Shown: piece after piece, positions 30,771 through 39,566 of the stretch
Layout of the letters: every line of letters begins with the position of its first letter
Position numbering within the stretch: the stretch's first letter is position 1
Origin: an uncultured Erysipelotrichaceae bacterium
Lineage (GTDB): Bacteria > Bacillota_I > Bacilli_A > RFN20 > CAG-826
DNA: 45,769 nucleotides
Reading direction: 5' to 3'
Assembly (NCBI GenBank): GCA_902803285.1
Contig: CADCPC010000043.1
Location: 1-45,769, forward strand
Notes under the pieces: generated by a model
Told to the model about the DNA's origin: nothing
Database searches by the model: none
The model's input: only the letters and a program-made list of their open reading frames with translations
Translations under genes and position numbers: made by a program

Positions 30771-31121
30771 ATGCATGAATTAGGCATTGTGTTTCATATC
30801 ATCAAAGATATTGACAAAATTGCCGAAGAGAATCACGTTAAACAAGTTAAAAGTGTAACCCTTGAACTCGGTGAAGTTTCAGGAGTCATTCCTGAATACC
30901 TAGTCGATGTATGGAATTGGGCATGTGAAAACAAGTCCAAGTACATGAAGGGCTGCAAACTTGATCTTAAGATCATTAAAGCAATCACTTTCTGTGATAG
31001 CTGTAAGAAAACATATTCCACTTTAAAAGGCAAGATTTGCCCTTATTGTGGCAGTAAAGAAACGTGGCTATTAGAAGGCAACGAAACGAAAATAAAAAGC
31101 ATAGAAGTAGTGGATTCCTAG
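30771..31121 (+). CDS. hypA: HypA nickel metallochaperone
   Basis: A 116-residue HypA. The nickel site is the strictly N-terminal Met-His-Glu (MHELG), which fixes the start at ATG 30771, 3 nt after the oxidoreductase stop. The zinc domain has CDSC and CPYC (about residues 74-77 and 90-93), followed by the usual GSKETWLLEGNE and KSIEVVDS. It delivers nickel to HypB. It ends the operon: the stop lies in the loop of the following terminator. Length is normal. Presence of HypA with two HypB strongly implies a nickel enzyme in the genome. Confidence 0.93.
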   Translation: MHELGIVFHIIKDIDKIAEENHVKQVKSVTLELGEVSGVIPEYLVDVWNWACENKSKYMKGCKLDLKIIKAITFCDSCKKTYSTLKGKICPYCGSKETWLLEGNETKIKSIEVVDS

Positions 31122-31139
31122 TGAGTCCACTTTTCTTTT
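31109..31139 (+). terminator. intrinsic terminator of the hyp operon
   Basis: Nine-bp stem AGTGGATTC (31109-31117) / GAGTCCACT (31123-31131), then TTTTCTTTT. The hypA stop codon is at the top of the stem. Confidence 0.9.
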
Positions 31140-31152
31140 GTTGTTTAACATT

Positions 31153-31200
31153 TTGTTTTTTAGAATAAAAATGTTAAAATGCATACGTCAAAAGCGTATG
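31153..31200 (+). promoter_or_regulatory. promoter of the polysaccharide operon with palindrome at the start
   Basis: TTGTTT (31153-31158), 16-nt spacer, TAAAAT (31175-31180). An inverted repeat CATACG (31182-31187) / CGTATG (31195-31200) spans the predicted transcription start and includes the ATG of the first gene. It is more likely a DNA operator than an RNA hairpin, as its left arm lies before the expected +1. Confidence 0.5.
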
Positions 31201-32115
31201 AAAATTATTATTTTAATGTCCACATATAACGGGACAAAGTACCTTAGAGAACAATTAGATAGCATATATAATCTTGATAACATCGGTGATATTTCTATTC
31301 TTGTTAGAGATGATGGCTCTAAAGATGGAACACAAGATATTCTAGAAGAATATAAACGTAGTCATGATAATTTTGATTGGTATCAAGGAGAGAATTTAAG
31401 ACCGGCAAGAAGCTTCTGGCAGTTGATGAAAGTTGCTCCTGATGCAGACTTTTATGCTTACGCTGATCAAGATGATGTTTGGGATAAAGATAAATTAGTG
31501 ATTGCCACTAAAGCTTTGGAACCTTTTGATAAGAAAACCCCTCTATTATATTTCTCGGATGTTCGTGTCGTAAGAGCGGACTTATCTTTGATGTATAAGA
31601 ATATGATTCAAACAAATATGCCAATCGATTTCCCTCACTCACTCATTAAAAATGTGTGTCCGGGATGTACCTATGTCTTTAATAAAGCGGCTAGAGATAT
31701 CGCTCTTAAGTTTGATCCTGATATTTATGAATTAGATATCCATGACTGGGCAATGCATAGAATTGTCGCTTGCTTTGGCCATATTGTTTTAGATAGAACC
31801 GCTCATATGTCTTATAGACAACATGGTAATAATGTTATTGGCGCTAATCGTAATGGCATTTTTGGCAGAATTGTTGAGACTCTTAAGAAATCTAAGAATC
31901 CAAAGTTTGTTAACTTGAGACTACGTAACGCAAGAGCGTTTGAAGAATGCTACGCTAACGATATGAACCCTGAAAATAGATATACTGTCTATTTACTCGC
32001 CCACTATATCGAAGACAAGAAATTAATGAAAGCTGTTCTTAAGGACCCAAGGTTTAAATTTGGATTCATGGAATATACATATTTCAAATGGAGAATTCAT
32101 TCAGGCAAGTTCTAA
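31198..32115 (+). CDS. family 2 glycosyltransferase (rhamnosyltransferase-like)
   Basis: From ATG 31198 the protein has 305 residues. The GT-A fold begins immediately (IIILMSTYNGTKYLREQLDS), the nucleotide-binding RDDGSKDGT follows at about residue 38, and ADQDDVWDKDK is the metal-binding motif. This subgroup (WcaA/RfbF-like) often transfers rhamnose, in keeping with the dTDP-rhamnose genes downstream. Upstream in-frame starts at 31138 and 31171 are rejected because the promoter -10 box is at 31175. No ribosome site is seen and the leader would be about 10 nt. It is the first gene of the surface-polysaccharide operon. Confidence 0.88.
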   Translation: MKIIILMSTYNGTKYLREQLDSIYNLDNIGDISILVRDDGSKDGTQDILEEYKRSHDNFDWYQGENLRPARSFWQLMKVAPDADFYAYADQDDVWDKDKLVIATKALEPFDKKTPLLYFSDVRVVRADLSLMYKNMIQTNMPIDFPHSLIKNVCPGCTYVFNKAARDIALKFDPDIYELDIHDWAMHRIVACFGHIVLDRTAHMSYRQHGNNVIGANRNGIFGRIVETLKKSKNPKFVNLRLRNARAFEECYANDMNPENRYTVYLLAHYIEDKKLMKAVLKDPRFKFGFMEYTYFKWRIHSGKF

Positions 32116-32116
32116 T

Positions 32117-32977
32117 ATGAAAATAGATGTTATCGTTCCTATATATAAGGAATTTGATGAAGTTAAAAGTTTATATTGCTCTTTATTAGAACAAAAAGAT
32201 GTAGAGATAAATAAAATTATCTTTCCTTTTACTTTATCTAACGAAAAAGTCGATGATGAATTAAGAGTGTTTATTAAAGAGAATGGCATTGTTTCTTTTG
32301 AAATGCCTTTAGAGAAATTCTCTCATTCTCTTACAAGAGAAAAGGCGATTAGAGAATATGCGGAATGTGATGTTGTCCTCTTAATGAGTCAAGACGTCAA
32401 GCTAGTGGATGAACATTCCATTTATAATCTTGTAAAAGAAGTGAATAATGAAGTTGTTTATGTCTTTGGCAAACAAATTTGCACTAATAAGAGCATTGAA
32501 AAATATATTCGTAAGAAGAATTATCCAGAAACAAGTTATGTAGTTAGCAAAGAAGATATTGAAGCTAAACAGTTGATGGCCTTCTTTGCTAGTGATGCAT
32601 TTTCCGCTTTAAATAGAAATGTATTCATCGATATCGGTGGATATCAAGGCTATGACATCATGATGGGTGAAGACATGTTATATTCCAAATTTGTTTTAGA
32701 TCATGGTTACAAGAAAAAATATGTGGCAGAAGCAGTGGTAGAACACTCTCACAAATATACATTGAAACAGTTATATGACCGCTATTATGAAACTGGTAAG
32801 TTCCATAAGCAAGTAGGGTTATTTGAAAACTATAAGTCAACTGATTCTGGAATGAAGTTAGCCTTATACGTCTTAAAAGAAGCCCTTAAGCATTTCGATA
32901 TTCCAGTTTTATTTAGATGGCTTCCAGATATGACATCTCGTTATCTAGGGATGAAGAAAGGAAAAAAAGCAAAATGA
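32117..32977 (+). CDS. family 2 glycosyltransferase
   Basis: From ATG 32117 the product is 286 residues. It starts with the GT-A strand [14 protein letters not shown], continues with [14 protein letters not shown] (the FxHxxxR segment common in rhamnosyltransferases of the RfbN type) and [11 protein letters not shown] as divergent DxD region, and has [21 protein letters not shown] as acceptor-binding loop. It begins 1 nt after the previous stop and overlaps rfbA by 4 nt, so it belongs to the same operon. Earlier in-frame starts would overlap the preceding gene by more than 50 nt and lack a ribosome site. Confidence 0.88.
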   Translation: MKIDVIVPIYKEFDEVKSLYCSLLEQKDVEINKIIFPFTLSNEKVDDELRVFIKENGIVSFEMPLEKFSHSLTREKAIREYAECDVVLLMSQDVKLVDEHSIYNLVKEVNNEVVYVFGKQICTNKSIEKYIRKKNYPETSYVVSKEDIEAKQLMAFFASDAFSALNRNVFIDIGGYQGYDIMMGEDMLYSKFVLDHGYKKKYVAEAVVEHSHKYTLKQLYDRYYETGKFHKQVGLFENYKSTDSGMKLALYVLKEALKHFDIPVLFRWLPDMTSRYLGMKKGKKAK

Positions 32978-33858
32978 AAGGCATTATCTTAGCAGGAGGA
33001 AGTGGCACAAGATTATATCCACTTACCTTAGTAACTTCCAAACAATTATTACCAGTTTATGACAAACCAATGGTCTATTATCCACTTAGCATCTTAATGT
33101 TAGCGGGTATTAGAGATATTTTGATTATCTCCACTCCAGAAGACACTCCTAAGTTTGAACAATTATTAGGAGATGGTAGTCATTTTGGTATCCATCTATC
33201 ATACTGTGTTCAACCTTCTCCAGATGGATTAGCACAGGCTTTTATCTTAGGTGAAAAGTTTATTGGTGATGATGCTTGTGCGATGGTTCTTGGAGATAAC
33301 ATCTTCTACGGAAATGGATTAAAACATTCTCTTGCGAACTCTGTTAAAAGAGCAGAAGAAGGCAAAGCCACAATTTATGGTTATTTTGTTCCAGATCCAG
33401 AGAGATTTGGTGTGGTGGAATTTGACTCTAATGGTGTGCCAACAAAAATTGTTGAAAAACCAAAAGATCCAAAGAGCAACTACGCAGTTACTGGTTTATA
33501 TTTCTATCCAAAAGGTGTTTCTAAAGAAGCAAAAGCGATTAAACCTAGCCCTAGAGGAGAATTAGAAATTACAGATTTAAACTGCCGTTACCTTGCTAGT
33601 GGAAAATTACACGCGGAATTTTTAGGCCGTGGTTGTGCCTGGCTTGATACTGGTACACATGAATCTCTAGTAGAAGCAACTACATTTGTTAAGACAATCG
33701 AAGAACAAATGGGATTAAAGGTGTCTTGCCCAGAAGAAATTGCATATAACAATGGCTGGCTCAGTAAAGAAAAATTAATTGAGATTGGTCAAACAATGGC
33801 TAAAAACCAATACGGTCAACACTTATTAAATGTTGCCGCTGGTAAGATTAGATATTAA
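32974..33858 (+). CDS. rfbA: glucose-1-phosphate thymidylyltransferase
   Basis: A 294-residue RmlA/RfbA making dTDP-glucose from dTTP and glucose-1-phosphate, first step of dTDP-L-rhamnose synthesis. The N-terminus [18 protein letters not shown] is diagnostic, followed by [11 protein letters not shown] and [11 protein letters not shown] 32974 is supported by AAAGGA upstream and by the family N-terminus. It overlaps the glycosyltransferase stop (ATGA). The C-terminal region ([15 protein letters not shown]) is complete. Confidence 0.95.
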   Translation: MKGIILAGGSGTRLYPLTLVTSKQLLPVYDKPMVYYPLSILMLAGIRDILIISTPEDTPKFEQLLGDGSHFGIHLSYCVQPSPDGLAQAFILGEKFIGDDACAMVLGDNIFYGNGLKHSLANSVKRAEEGKATIYGYFVPDPERFGVVEFDSNGVPTKIVEKPKDPKSNYAVTGLYFYPKGVSKEAKAIKPSPRGELEITDLNCRYLASGKLHAEFLGRGCAWLDTGTHESLVEATTFVKTIEEQMGLKVSCPEEIAYNNGWLSKEKLIEIGQTMAKNQYGQHLLNVAAGKIRY

Positions 33859-33868
33859 GGAGCGTTTT

Positions 33869-34414
33869 ATGTTTAATATCATTAAGACTGAAATTGAAGG
33901 AGTAGTGATTCTTGAACCAAAAGTTTTTGGCGATAATCGTGGCTACTTCATGGAAACATATAACGAAAAAGATTTTAAAGAAGCAGGTTTAGATTATAAC
34001 TTTGTTCAAGACAATCAATCTCGTTCTATCAAAGGTGTTTTAAGAGGCTTACATTTTCAGAAGCATTATCCACAAGCAAAATGTGTTAGAGTTCTTGAAG
34101 GTGAAGTCTATGATGTAGCGGTCGATTTAAGAAAAGATAGTCCAACTTATGGTAAATATGTCGGAGTTCTTCTTTCCGCTGAAAATAAACGTATTTTTAT
34201 GATTCCTAGAGGATTTGCTCATGGGTTTGTTGTTCTTAGTGATACCGCAACCTTCACATACAAATGTGATGACTTCTATCATCCTGAAGATGAAGGAGGT
34301 ATTATTTGGAATGATCCTACTATTGCAGTAGATTGGCCTTTAAAAGAAGGAATCATTCTCTCTAGTAAAGATGAAAAGCTTCCAACATTTGTTGAAGCAA
34401 ACATTAAGTTTTAA
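33869..34414 (+). CDS. rfbC: dTDP-4-dehydrorhamnose 3,5-epimerase
   Basis: A 181-residue RmlC/RfbC, third enzyme of the dTDP-rhamnose pathway. The cupin motifs DNRGYFMETYNEKDF, VLRGLHFQ with its catalytic His, CVRVLEGEVYDVAVDLR and IPRGFAHGFVVLSD are all present. ATG 33869 is chosen from AAGGAGCG (33857-33864) and the family N-terminus (MFNIIKTEIEGV). It follows rfbA by 10 nt. Confidence 0.95.
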   Translation: MFNIIKTEIEGVVILEPKVFGDNRGYFMETYNEKDFKEAGLDYNFVQDNQSRSIKGVLRGLHFQKHYPQAKCVRVLEGEVYDVAVDLRKDSPTYGKYVGVLLSAENKRIFMIPRGFAHGFVVLSDTATFTYKCDDFYHPEDEGGIIWNDPTIAVDWPLKEGIILSSKDEKLPTFVEANIKF

Positions 34415-34416
34415 TT

Positions 34417-35292
34417 ATGAATAAAGAATTAAGAGTACTTGTCACTGGAGTTAAAGGACAACTTGGCTACGACTGTGTTAGAGAATTGAAAGAGCGTGGT
34501 TACACGAATGTTTTAGGCATTGATATTGAACAGCTTGATATCACTGATGAAAAGGCTGTACACGCCTTTATTAATGAATTTAAGCCAGATGTAGTAATGC
34601 ACAATGCCGCTTGGACTGCAGTTGATAAAGCAGAAGCAATGCCGGATCTTGTTTACAAAGTAAACGCTCTAGGCCCTAAATATATCGCTGAGGCATGTAA
34701 AGAAGTTGGTGCAAAGATGATTTATATCTCTACCGACTATGTTTTTAACGGCAAAGGCGAAAAAGCTTTTGAAGTTAATGATCCAAAAGAAGGATTATCA
34801 GTATATGGCAAAACCAAGGCCGCTGGAGAAGATTTTGTAATTAATGGTAATGACAAACATTTCATTATCCGTATTTCTTGGGTGTTTGGTATTAACGGCA
34901 ATAACTATGTTAAAACCATGCTTAAACTTGCTGAAACCAAAACTGAACTTAATATTGTTTGTGACCAAATTGGTTCCCCAACATATACTTATGATTTGAG
35001 CAAATTGATGTGCGATATGATGGAAAGTGATAAATATGGTGTTTATCATGCGACTAACGAAGGATTCTGCTCATGGTATGATTTCACCAAGTATATTTAT
35101 GAAGTAGCGGGTATTACATCAGTAGAAGTTAAACCTATAACTACTGCGGAATATAAGAAACTAGTCCCTAATCAAGCTGATCGCCCACTTAATAGTAGGA
35201 TGAGCAAGGCTTCTTTAGATAAAGCAGGATTTAATCGCCTTCCTACTTGGCAAGACGCTACATCAAGATTTATTAAAGAACTTCAAAAATGA
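34417..35292 (+). CDS. rfbD: dTDP-4-dehydrorhamnose reductase
   Basis: A 291-residue RmlD/RfbD, short-chain-dehydrogenase-type enzyme that reduces dTDP-4-keto-rhamnose to dTDP-L-rhamnose with NAD(P)H. The cofactor motif VTGVKGQLGYD is at the N-terminus, STDYVFNG and the catalytic Tyr-x3-Lys (VYGKTKAAGE) follow, and the C-terminal RPLNSRMSKASL is typical. It starts 2 nt after rfbC without a ribosome site, so it is likely coupled. The stop overlaps the next glycosyltransferase (ATGA). Confidence 0.95.
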   Translation: MNKELRVLVTGVKGQLGYDCVRELKERGYTNVLGIDIEQLDITDEKAVHAFINEFKPDVVMHNAAWTAVDKAEAMPDLVYKVNALGPKYIAEACKEVGAKMIYISTDYVFNGKGEKAFEVNDPKEGLSVYGKTKAAGEDFVINGNDKHFIIRISWVFGINGNNYVKTMLKLAETKTELNIVCDQIGSPTYTYDLSKLMCDMMESDKYGVYHATNEGFCSWYDFTKYIYEVAGITSVEVKPITTAEYKKLVPNQADRPLNSRMSKASLDKAGFNRLPTWQDATSRFIKELQK

Positions 35293-36117
35293 AAATCGAT
35301 GGAGTGTTAGTTATCCATAATCCTCAAAAGGAGATGTTAGATAATATTCAAAGATATTATCCTCTTTTGTCCTCGTTATTTGTGATTGATAACTCAATAA
35401 CTCCAAACCATTATTTTGTAGAAGAAGTTAAAAAGCTAGATAAAGTTACTTATCTATCTTTAGAAGGCAACAAAGGTATTGCAAAGGCGCTTAAAGAAGG
35501 TCTTCTACTAGCAATAGAAGATCAGGCAGATTACTGCTTAACCATCGATCAAGATTCTTTATTCCCTTTGGGAAAAGAAAAAGAGATTAAAGAATATTTA
35601 TCTAAAGATAATGGTGATTACGGTATTATCTCTCTTAACTTTAATAGCGACACTTCCGAAAAAGAAATTAAAGAAGTTGATACCTGGATAGCTAGTGGCA
35701 ACTTTATCAATATAAAAAACTATCAATTAATATCTGGGTTTAAAGAAGAATTATTCATCGATTGGGTAGACTTCGACTTGGATGAACAGTTCCATTCAAT
35801 TGGCAAAAAAAATTGGTGTTATCCAAGATATATCATTATCCCACCAAATAGGTGAACCACTGATAAGAAGATTCTTGTGGAAAAAATTTCCAGTAGATAA
35901 TCATCTTCCAGTTCGTTATTATTATCTCTACAGGAATGCGGAAATATTACATCGTAATAACAAGACATTCTATAAGAGATTGTATAAAGGCTTAAAAAGA
36001 GATTACATCATTCAACTCATATTCGGAGTGAATAGAAAAGAAAAATTAAAAATGATTTCTAGAGGGAAAAGGGATGGCAAAAAAGGCATCCTTGGACCTT
36101 ATAAGGAGGCAAAATAA
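35289..36117 (+). pseudogene. family 2 glycosyltransferase interrupted by a frameshift at A8
   Basis: ATG 35289 opens a rhamnosyltransferase-like GT2 frame (VLVIHNPQKEML, FVIDNS, GNKGIAKALKEG, LTIDQDS, LFIDWVDFDL) that should continue into a C-terminal part of the type HQIGEP...RYYYLYRNAEIL. That part exists in another frame up to TAA 36115-36117. The switch point is a run of eight A (35805-35812): seven A would join GKK to IGVIQDISLSHQIGEP in one frame of about 275 residues; as written, the first frame ends at 35853-35855. It may be a true mutation, a sequencing error in the homopolymer, or functional slippage, which A8 runs can allow. The downstream rfbB ribosome site lies in its last codons. 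Confidence 0.85.
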
Positions 36118-36118
36118 T

Positions 36119-37135
36119 ATGGCAAAATTCTTAGTTACTGGTGGAGCAGGATTTATCGGAGGAAACTTCCTCCATATCATGGTTAATAAATATCCTAAAG
36201 ATCAATATGTCTGTATTGACGCTTTAACATATGCAGGGAATTTAGAGACTTTAGCCCCTATTATGGATAAACCAAACTTTAAGTTTGTCCACGAAAACAT
36301 TTGTAATAGAGAAGCAGTTTACAAATTATTTGAAGAAGAACATTTTGATTACGTTATCAACTTTGCAGCAGAAAGCCATGTTGATAGAAGTATTGAAAAC
36401 CCAGAAATATTCTTAGAAACCAATATCATGGGGACCCAAGTATTAATGGATGCTTGCCGTAAATATGGCATTAAGAGATATCACCAAGTTTCCACTGATG
36501 AAGTTTACGGTGATTTACCATTAGATAGACCAGATTTATTCTTCCATGAAGACACTCCTATTCATACTTCTAGCCCTTATAGTGCTTCTAAAGCCAGCGC
36601 TGACTTATTGGTGTTAGCGTATCACCGCACATTTAAATTGCCTGTGACTATTTCTAGATGTTCCAATAACTACGGGCCATATCATTTCCCAGAAAAATTA
36701 ATTCCTTTAATGATTCAAAAGGCGTTAAGAGACGAACCATTACCAGTTTATGGTAAAGGTGAAAACGTTAGAGACTGGCTCTATGTTGGAGATCACTGCA
36801 CTGCGATTGATTTAGTGGTTAGACATGGTAGAGATGGCGAAGTTTATAACATCGGTGGTCATAACGAAAGAACTAATTTAGAAGTAGTGAAAACCATCTT
36901 AAGAGCGTTAGGAAAACCTGAAACATTAATTACCTATGTCAAAGATAGACCTGGACATGATTTAAGATACGCGATGGATCCAACTAAGATTGAAACAGAA
37001 TTAGGTTGGAAACCAGAATATAACTTTGATACAGGCATTCAAGCTACGATTAAATGGAATTTAGAAAACCAAGAATGGCTTTCTCATGTTGAAAGTGGCG
37101 AATACATGAATTGGTTAGATAGACAATATAAATAA
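36119..37135 (+). CDS. rfbB: dTDP-glucose 4,6-dehydratase
   Basis: A 338-residue RmlB/RfbB, second enzyme of dTDP-rhamnose synthesis. It has the NAD motif VTGGAGFIGGNF at residues 5-16, the catalytic region STDEVYGDL and the Tyr-x3-Lys SPYSASKASAD, then RCSNNYGPYHFPEKLIP and NVRDWLYV. ATG 36119 has AAGGAGG (36103-36109) upstream and gives the standard N-terminus. Gene order in the operon is A, C, D, GT, B. Confidence 0.95.
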   Translation: MAKFLVTGGAGFIGGNFLHIMVNKYPKDQYVCIDALTYAGNLETLAPIMDKPNFKFVHENICNREAVYKLFEEEHFDYVINFAAESHVDRSIENPEIFLETNIMGTQVLMDACRKYGIKRYHQVSTDEVYGDLPLDRPDLFFHEDTPIHTSSPYSASKASADLLVLAYHRTFKLPVTISRCSNNYGPYHFPEKLIPLMIQKALRDEPLPVYGKGENVRDWLYVGDHCTAIDLVVRHGRDGEVYNIGGHNERTNLEVVKTILRALGKPETLITYVKDRPGHDLRYAMDPTKIETELGWKPEYNFDTGIQATIKWNLENQEWLSHVESGEYMNWLDRQYK

Positions 37136-37147
37136 AATTTATATAAG
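37120..37147 (+). promoter_or_regulatory. possible internal promoter before the flippase
   Basis: TAGACA (37120-37125), 16-nt spacer, TATAAG (37142-37147), then 8 nt to ATG 37156. The flippase has no ribosome site, matching the leaderless pattern seen at other heads. It lies partly inside the end of rfbB. Confidence 0.4.
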
Positions 37148-37155
37148 ACAATATT

Positions 37156-38829
37156 ATGACAAAGATTAGTGATGAGACTAATGTAGAGAAAATTGAACGT
37201 AAGAGTAAGAAAAACATGCTCTTAGGAACAATTTTAGGCTACCTCGCTATAGCAATATCTGTTTGTTATGGTCTTTTCCTCACTCCTGAAATTGTCGATG
37301 CAGTTGGAGAAACCGATTACGGATTATATGGTTTAACTTCTTCGATTGCAGTTTTGTTATTGATGGATTTTGGCTTAACAAATACCATCTACACTTATTT
37401 GGCTAGATTAAGAGCAAACAATGATAAGAAGGGCGTAGAGACTTTTACGGCAAGCATATTCAAGTTATATATGATGCTTGATGTGGTGTTTGTCATTATT
37501 ATTGCTGTAGTCTTCTTTATTTCCCCATATATTTTTAAAGCCTACTATGTAGATGGTGCTCCGATTGATCCATTTAACTTCGATGTAAGCTTGCCTATTA
37601 ATAAGCTAAGATACCTTCTTTTAATTGTTGGTGGTTTCACTTTGATTAGTGTTCCATGTTCTTGCTTCTCTGCAGTCATGAGTGCTTATGAGAAGTTTGG
37701 CATGATTAAGTTTGCTGACATCGTTCAAAAGGCCCTTTATCTTGCTTTCTCAATTGTCGCAATTCATATGGGTTGGGGCATTATTGGCATTGTCTTAGTT
37801 AACGTATTAAGTGGCTTGCTGGCAGTAATTATTAGAATATTATATTCTAGGTTCTATATAGGCATTAAGCTCGACTTAAGGCTTAATGTCGCTAAACAAG
37901 ACTTAAAGAATATTCTCTCCTTCTCAGGATGGGGTTTTGTTGTTACTTTATGTTCGAGATTAGTTATTACAATAGCACCTACTATTTTAGGTGTCATTTC
38001 TAATAGTGCTGAAGTTACATTATTCTCCCTTGTTGTCACAATTGAACAATATATCTTCATGGTTGGTGAAATGATGTCTAGCTTCTTTATGGCCAAGATT
38101 GCTAGAAATGATGCAACTGGAAGCGAAGAAGAGAAACGAGAACATCTACAAAATCTCGCTGAGAAGATTGGCAAACTGCAATTTGTAGTTATTGCTTTAA
38201 TCATCTGTGGATTTGTTTCGTGTGGTCAAGAATTCGTATTGGTGTGGATGAAAGGCAAAGGCGAACTTTATAACATCTATTGGTGTATTGTTATCATCTG
38301 TTCATATGAAGTCTTCCATATTCCTCAATTAGCGCTTCAAAATGCGATGTATACAAGAGGATACATCAAGCCATATGCGATTACACAAATCATTAAAGCG
38401 TTAGTAAGCTTAGGTCTATCATTTACATTAGGTTCATATTTTGGTGCAGTTGGCGTCGCATTTGGAATTTTAGGTGCTCAAGTAGTGGAACTTATTGCTA
38501 CTAACATTGTCTATAGAAAATACCTCAAGATTTCACTTAGACATTACTTCAGTGCTATTTATATTAGAGGTGGTATAACCATGGCAATTAGCATTGGTGT
38601 GGGACTACTACTTCACTTCTTCCTACACATGGAATATCACATGTTTGTCCAATTCTTAATCATTGGTGTGATCGTCGTTATCACGTATGGACTATGTACA
38701 ATATTTATAACCTTCAAAAAGGATGAAAGAAAATATTATGTTTCTGCTCTTGCAAGAGTCATGCATCTCGATAAATTCTTAAAAAAAGACAACAAAAACG
38801 AAACAAAAGAGATAGAAAATAAAGAATAA
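37156..38829 (+). CDS. polysaccharide flippase (Wzx-like, MOP superfamily)
   Basis: A 557-residue membrane protein with about fourteen helices, of the polysaccharide-transporter branch of the MOP/MATE superfamily. It starts with a charged cytoplasmic segment (residues 1-24), then GTILGYLAIAISVCYGLFLTP, VGETDYGLYGL, the typical first membrane hairpin of Wzx proteins. It would flip lipid-linked oligosaccharide units made by the upstream glycosyltransferases. No polymerase or ligase gene is in the window. A terminator follows directly and closes the operon. Confidence 0.88.
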   Translation: MTKISDETNVEKIERKSKKNMLLGTILGYLAIAISVCYGLFLTPEIVDAVGETDYGLYGLTSSIAVLLLMDFGLTNTIYTYLARLRANNDKKGVETFTASIFKLYMMLDVVFVIIIAVVFFISPYIFKAYYVDGAPIDPFNFDVSLPINKLRYLLLIVGGFTLISVPCSCFSAVMSAYEKFGMIKFADIVQKALYLAFSIVAIHMGWGIIGIVLVNVLSGLLAVIIRILYSRFYIGIKLDLRLNVAKQDLKNILSFSGWGFVVTLCSRLVITIAPTILGVISNSAEVTLFSLVVTIEQYIFMVGEMMSSFFMAKIARNDATGSEEEKREHLQNLAEKIGKLQFVVIALIICGFVSCGQEFVLVWMKGKGELYNIYWCIVIICSYEVFHIPQLALQNAMYTRGYIKPYAITQIIKALVSLGLSFTLGSYFGAVGVAFGILGAQVVELIATNIVYRKYLKISLRHYFSAIYIRGGITMAISIGVGLLLHFFLHMEYHMFVQFLIIGVIVVITYGLCTIFITFKKDERKYYVSALARVMHLDKFLKKDNKNETKEIENKE

Positions 38830-38831
38830 GG

Positions 38832-38855
38832 CATAGCGGTGGCTATGTTTTATTT
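38832..38855 (+). terminator. intrinsic terminator of the polysaccharide operon
   Basis: CATAGC (38832-38837) / GCTATG (38842-38847) with a GGTG loop, then TTTTATTTT. Confidence 0.8.
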
Positions 38856-38898
38856 TAACCGACATTAGCTATTTTTTTACGAGTGAGAAAAATTGATA

Positions 38899-38927
38899 TT
38901 ACCAACTACTAGAATTATTGATATAAT
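38899..38927 (+). promoter_or_regulatory. promoter of the SRP RNA
   Basis: TTACCA (38899-38904), 17-nt spacer, TATAAT (38922-38927). The predicted +1 near 38934 matches the base of the RNA's closing stem. Confidence 0.7.
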
Positions 38928-38933
38928 AATCGT

Positions 38934-39014
38934 GCCGTCACGATAGATAACTATGAATCAGGTCAGGACAGGAATGTAGCAGCCTTAAGTAACTTGTTTA
39001 TGTGTGACGGTTTT
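38934..39014 (+). ncRNA. ffs: signal recognition particle RNA, small bacterial type
   Basis: The apical SRP core is recognisable (AGGTCAGGACAGGAATGTAG, then CAGCC), giving the Ffh-binding internal loops and the GGAA-type tip. The closing stem is CCGTCAC (38935-38941) / GTGACGG (39004-39010), followed by TTTT. At about 80 nt it is a 4.5S-type RNA lacking an Alu domain. Together with Ffh it targets membrane proteins. The tadA ATG is only 5-10 nt after its 3' end. The exact ends are estimated from the stem and promoter. Confidence 0.88.
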
Positions 39015-39019
39015 AAATT

Positions 39020-39475
39020 ATGAAGCACAGCAAAGAATACTTTATGAAGATCGCGTTGAAAGAAGCTGAGAAGGCTCTTTTAATCGATGAAGTTCCAATT
39101 GGAGCGGTTATCGTTAAGGAAGGTAAAATCATTGCTAGAGGCTATAACCATAGAGAAAGCAAAAACGATGTTACTAGTCACGCGGAGATTGAAGCGATTA
39201 GGAAAGCCAATAAAAAACTTAAGAGCTGGAGACTTGTGGACTGCGATATCTATGTATCTATCGAGCCATGTATGATGTGTATGGGCGCTCTCATCCAATC
39301 ACGTATTGCAAATATCTATTATGGGGCCAAAGATTATAAAGGCGGGGCGCATATTTCATCAATTAACGCTCTTGATGCTAAAAACATTAATCACCATCCT
39401 CATGTAGAAGGTGAGATACTCGAAAAAGAGTGTTCAGAAATCATCAGTCAATATTTCAAAAATAAACGCAAATAA
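39020..39475 (+). CDS. tadA: tRNA adenosine(34) deaminase
   Basis: A 151-residue TadA converting A34 to inosine in tRNA-Arg(ACG). The deaminase zinc site is HAEIEAI (His and catalytic Glu, about residues 54-60) and PCMMC (about 84-88). The N-terminus MKHSKEYFMKIALKEAEKA fits family starts. No ribosome site is visible, and no promoter fits between it and the SRP RNA, so it is probably made by read-through from the SRP promoter, with processing. The adjacency of tadA and SRP RNA is known in Bacillota. A terminator follows. Confidence 0.95.
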   Translation: MKHSKEYFMKIALKEAEKALLIDEVPIGAVIVKEGKIIARGYNHRESKNDVTSHAEIEAIRKANKKLKSWRLVDCDIYVSIEPCMMCMGALIQSRIANIYYGAKDYKGGAHISSINALDAKNINHHPHVEGEILEKECSEIISQYFKNKRK

Positions 39476-39480
39476 AATAG

Positions 39481-39514
39481 AAACGGCCAATTCGAAAGAT
39501 AATGGTCGTTTTTT
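39481..39514 (+). terminator. intrinsic terminator of tadA
   Basis: Nine-bp stem AAACGGCCA (39481-39489) / TGGTCGTTT (39503-39511) with a 13-nt loop and six T. Confidence 0.85.
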
Positions 39515-39531
39515 GAATTTATTTCAAATCA

Positions 39532-39560
39532 TTGCTATTAAATAGTTAATTTAATAATAT
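39532..39560 (+). promoter_or_regulatory. promoter of the P-type ATPase gene, leaderless
   Basis: TTGCTA (39532-39537), exact 17-nt spacer, TAATAT (39555-39560), then 6 nt to ATG 39567, where +1 would fall on the A of the start codon. Confidence 0.65.
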
Positions 39561-39566
39561 ATTTGT

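Noticed and set aside
31182..31200. RNA hairpin hiding the start codon of the first glycosyltransferase
   Set aside because: The left arm lies between the -10 box and the expected +1, so most transcripts would not contain it; kept only as possible DNA operator.
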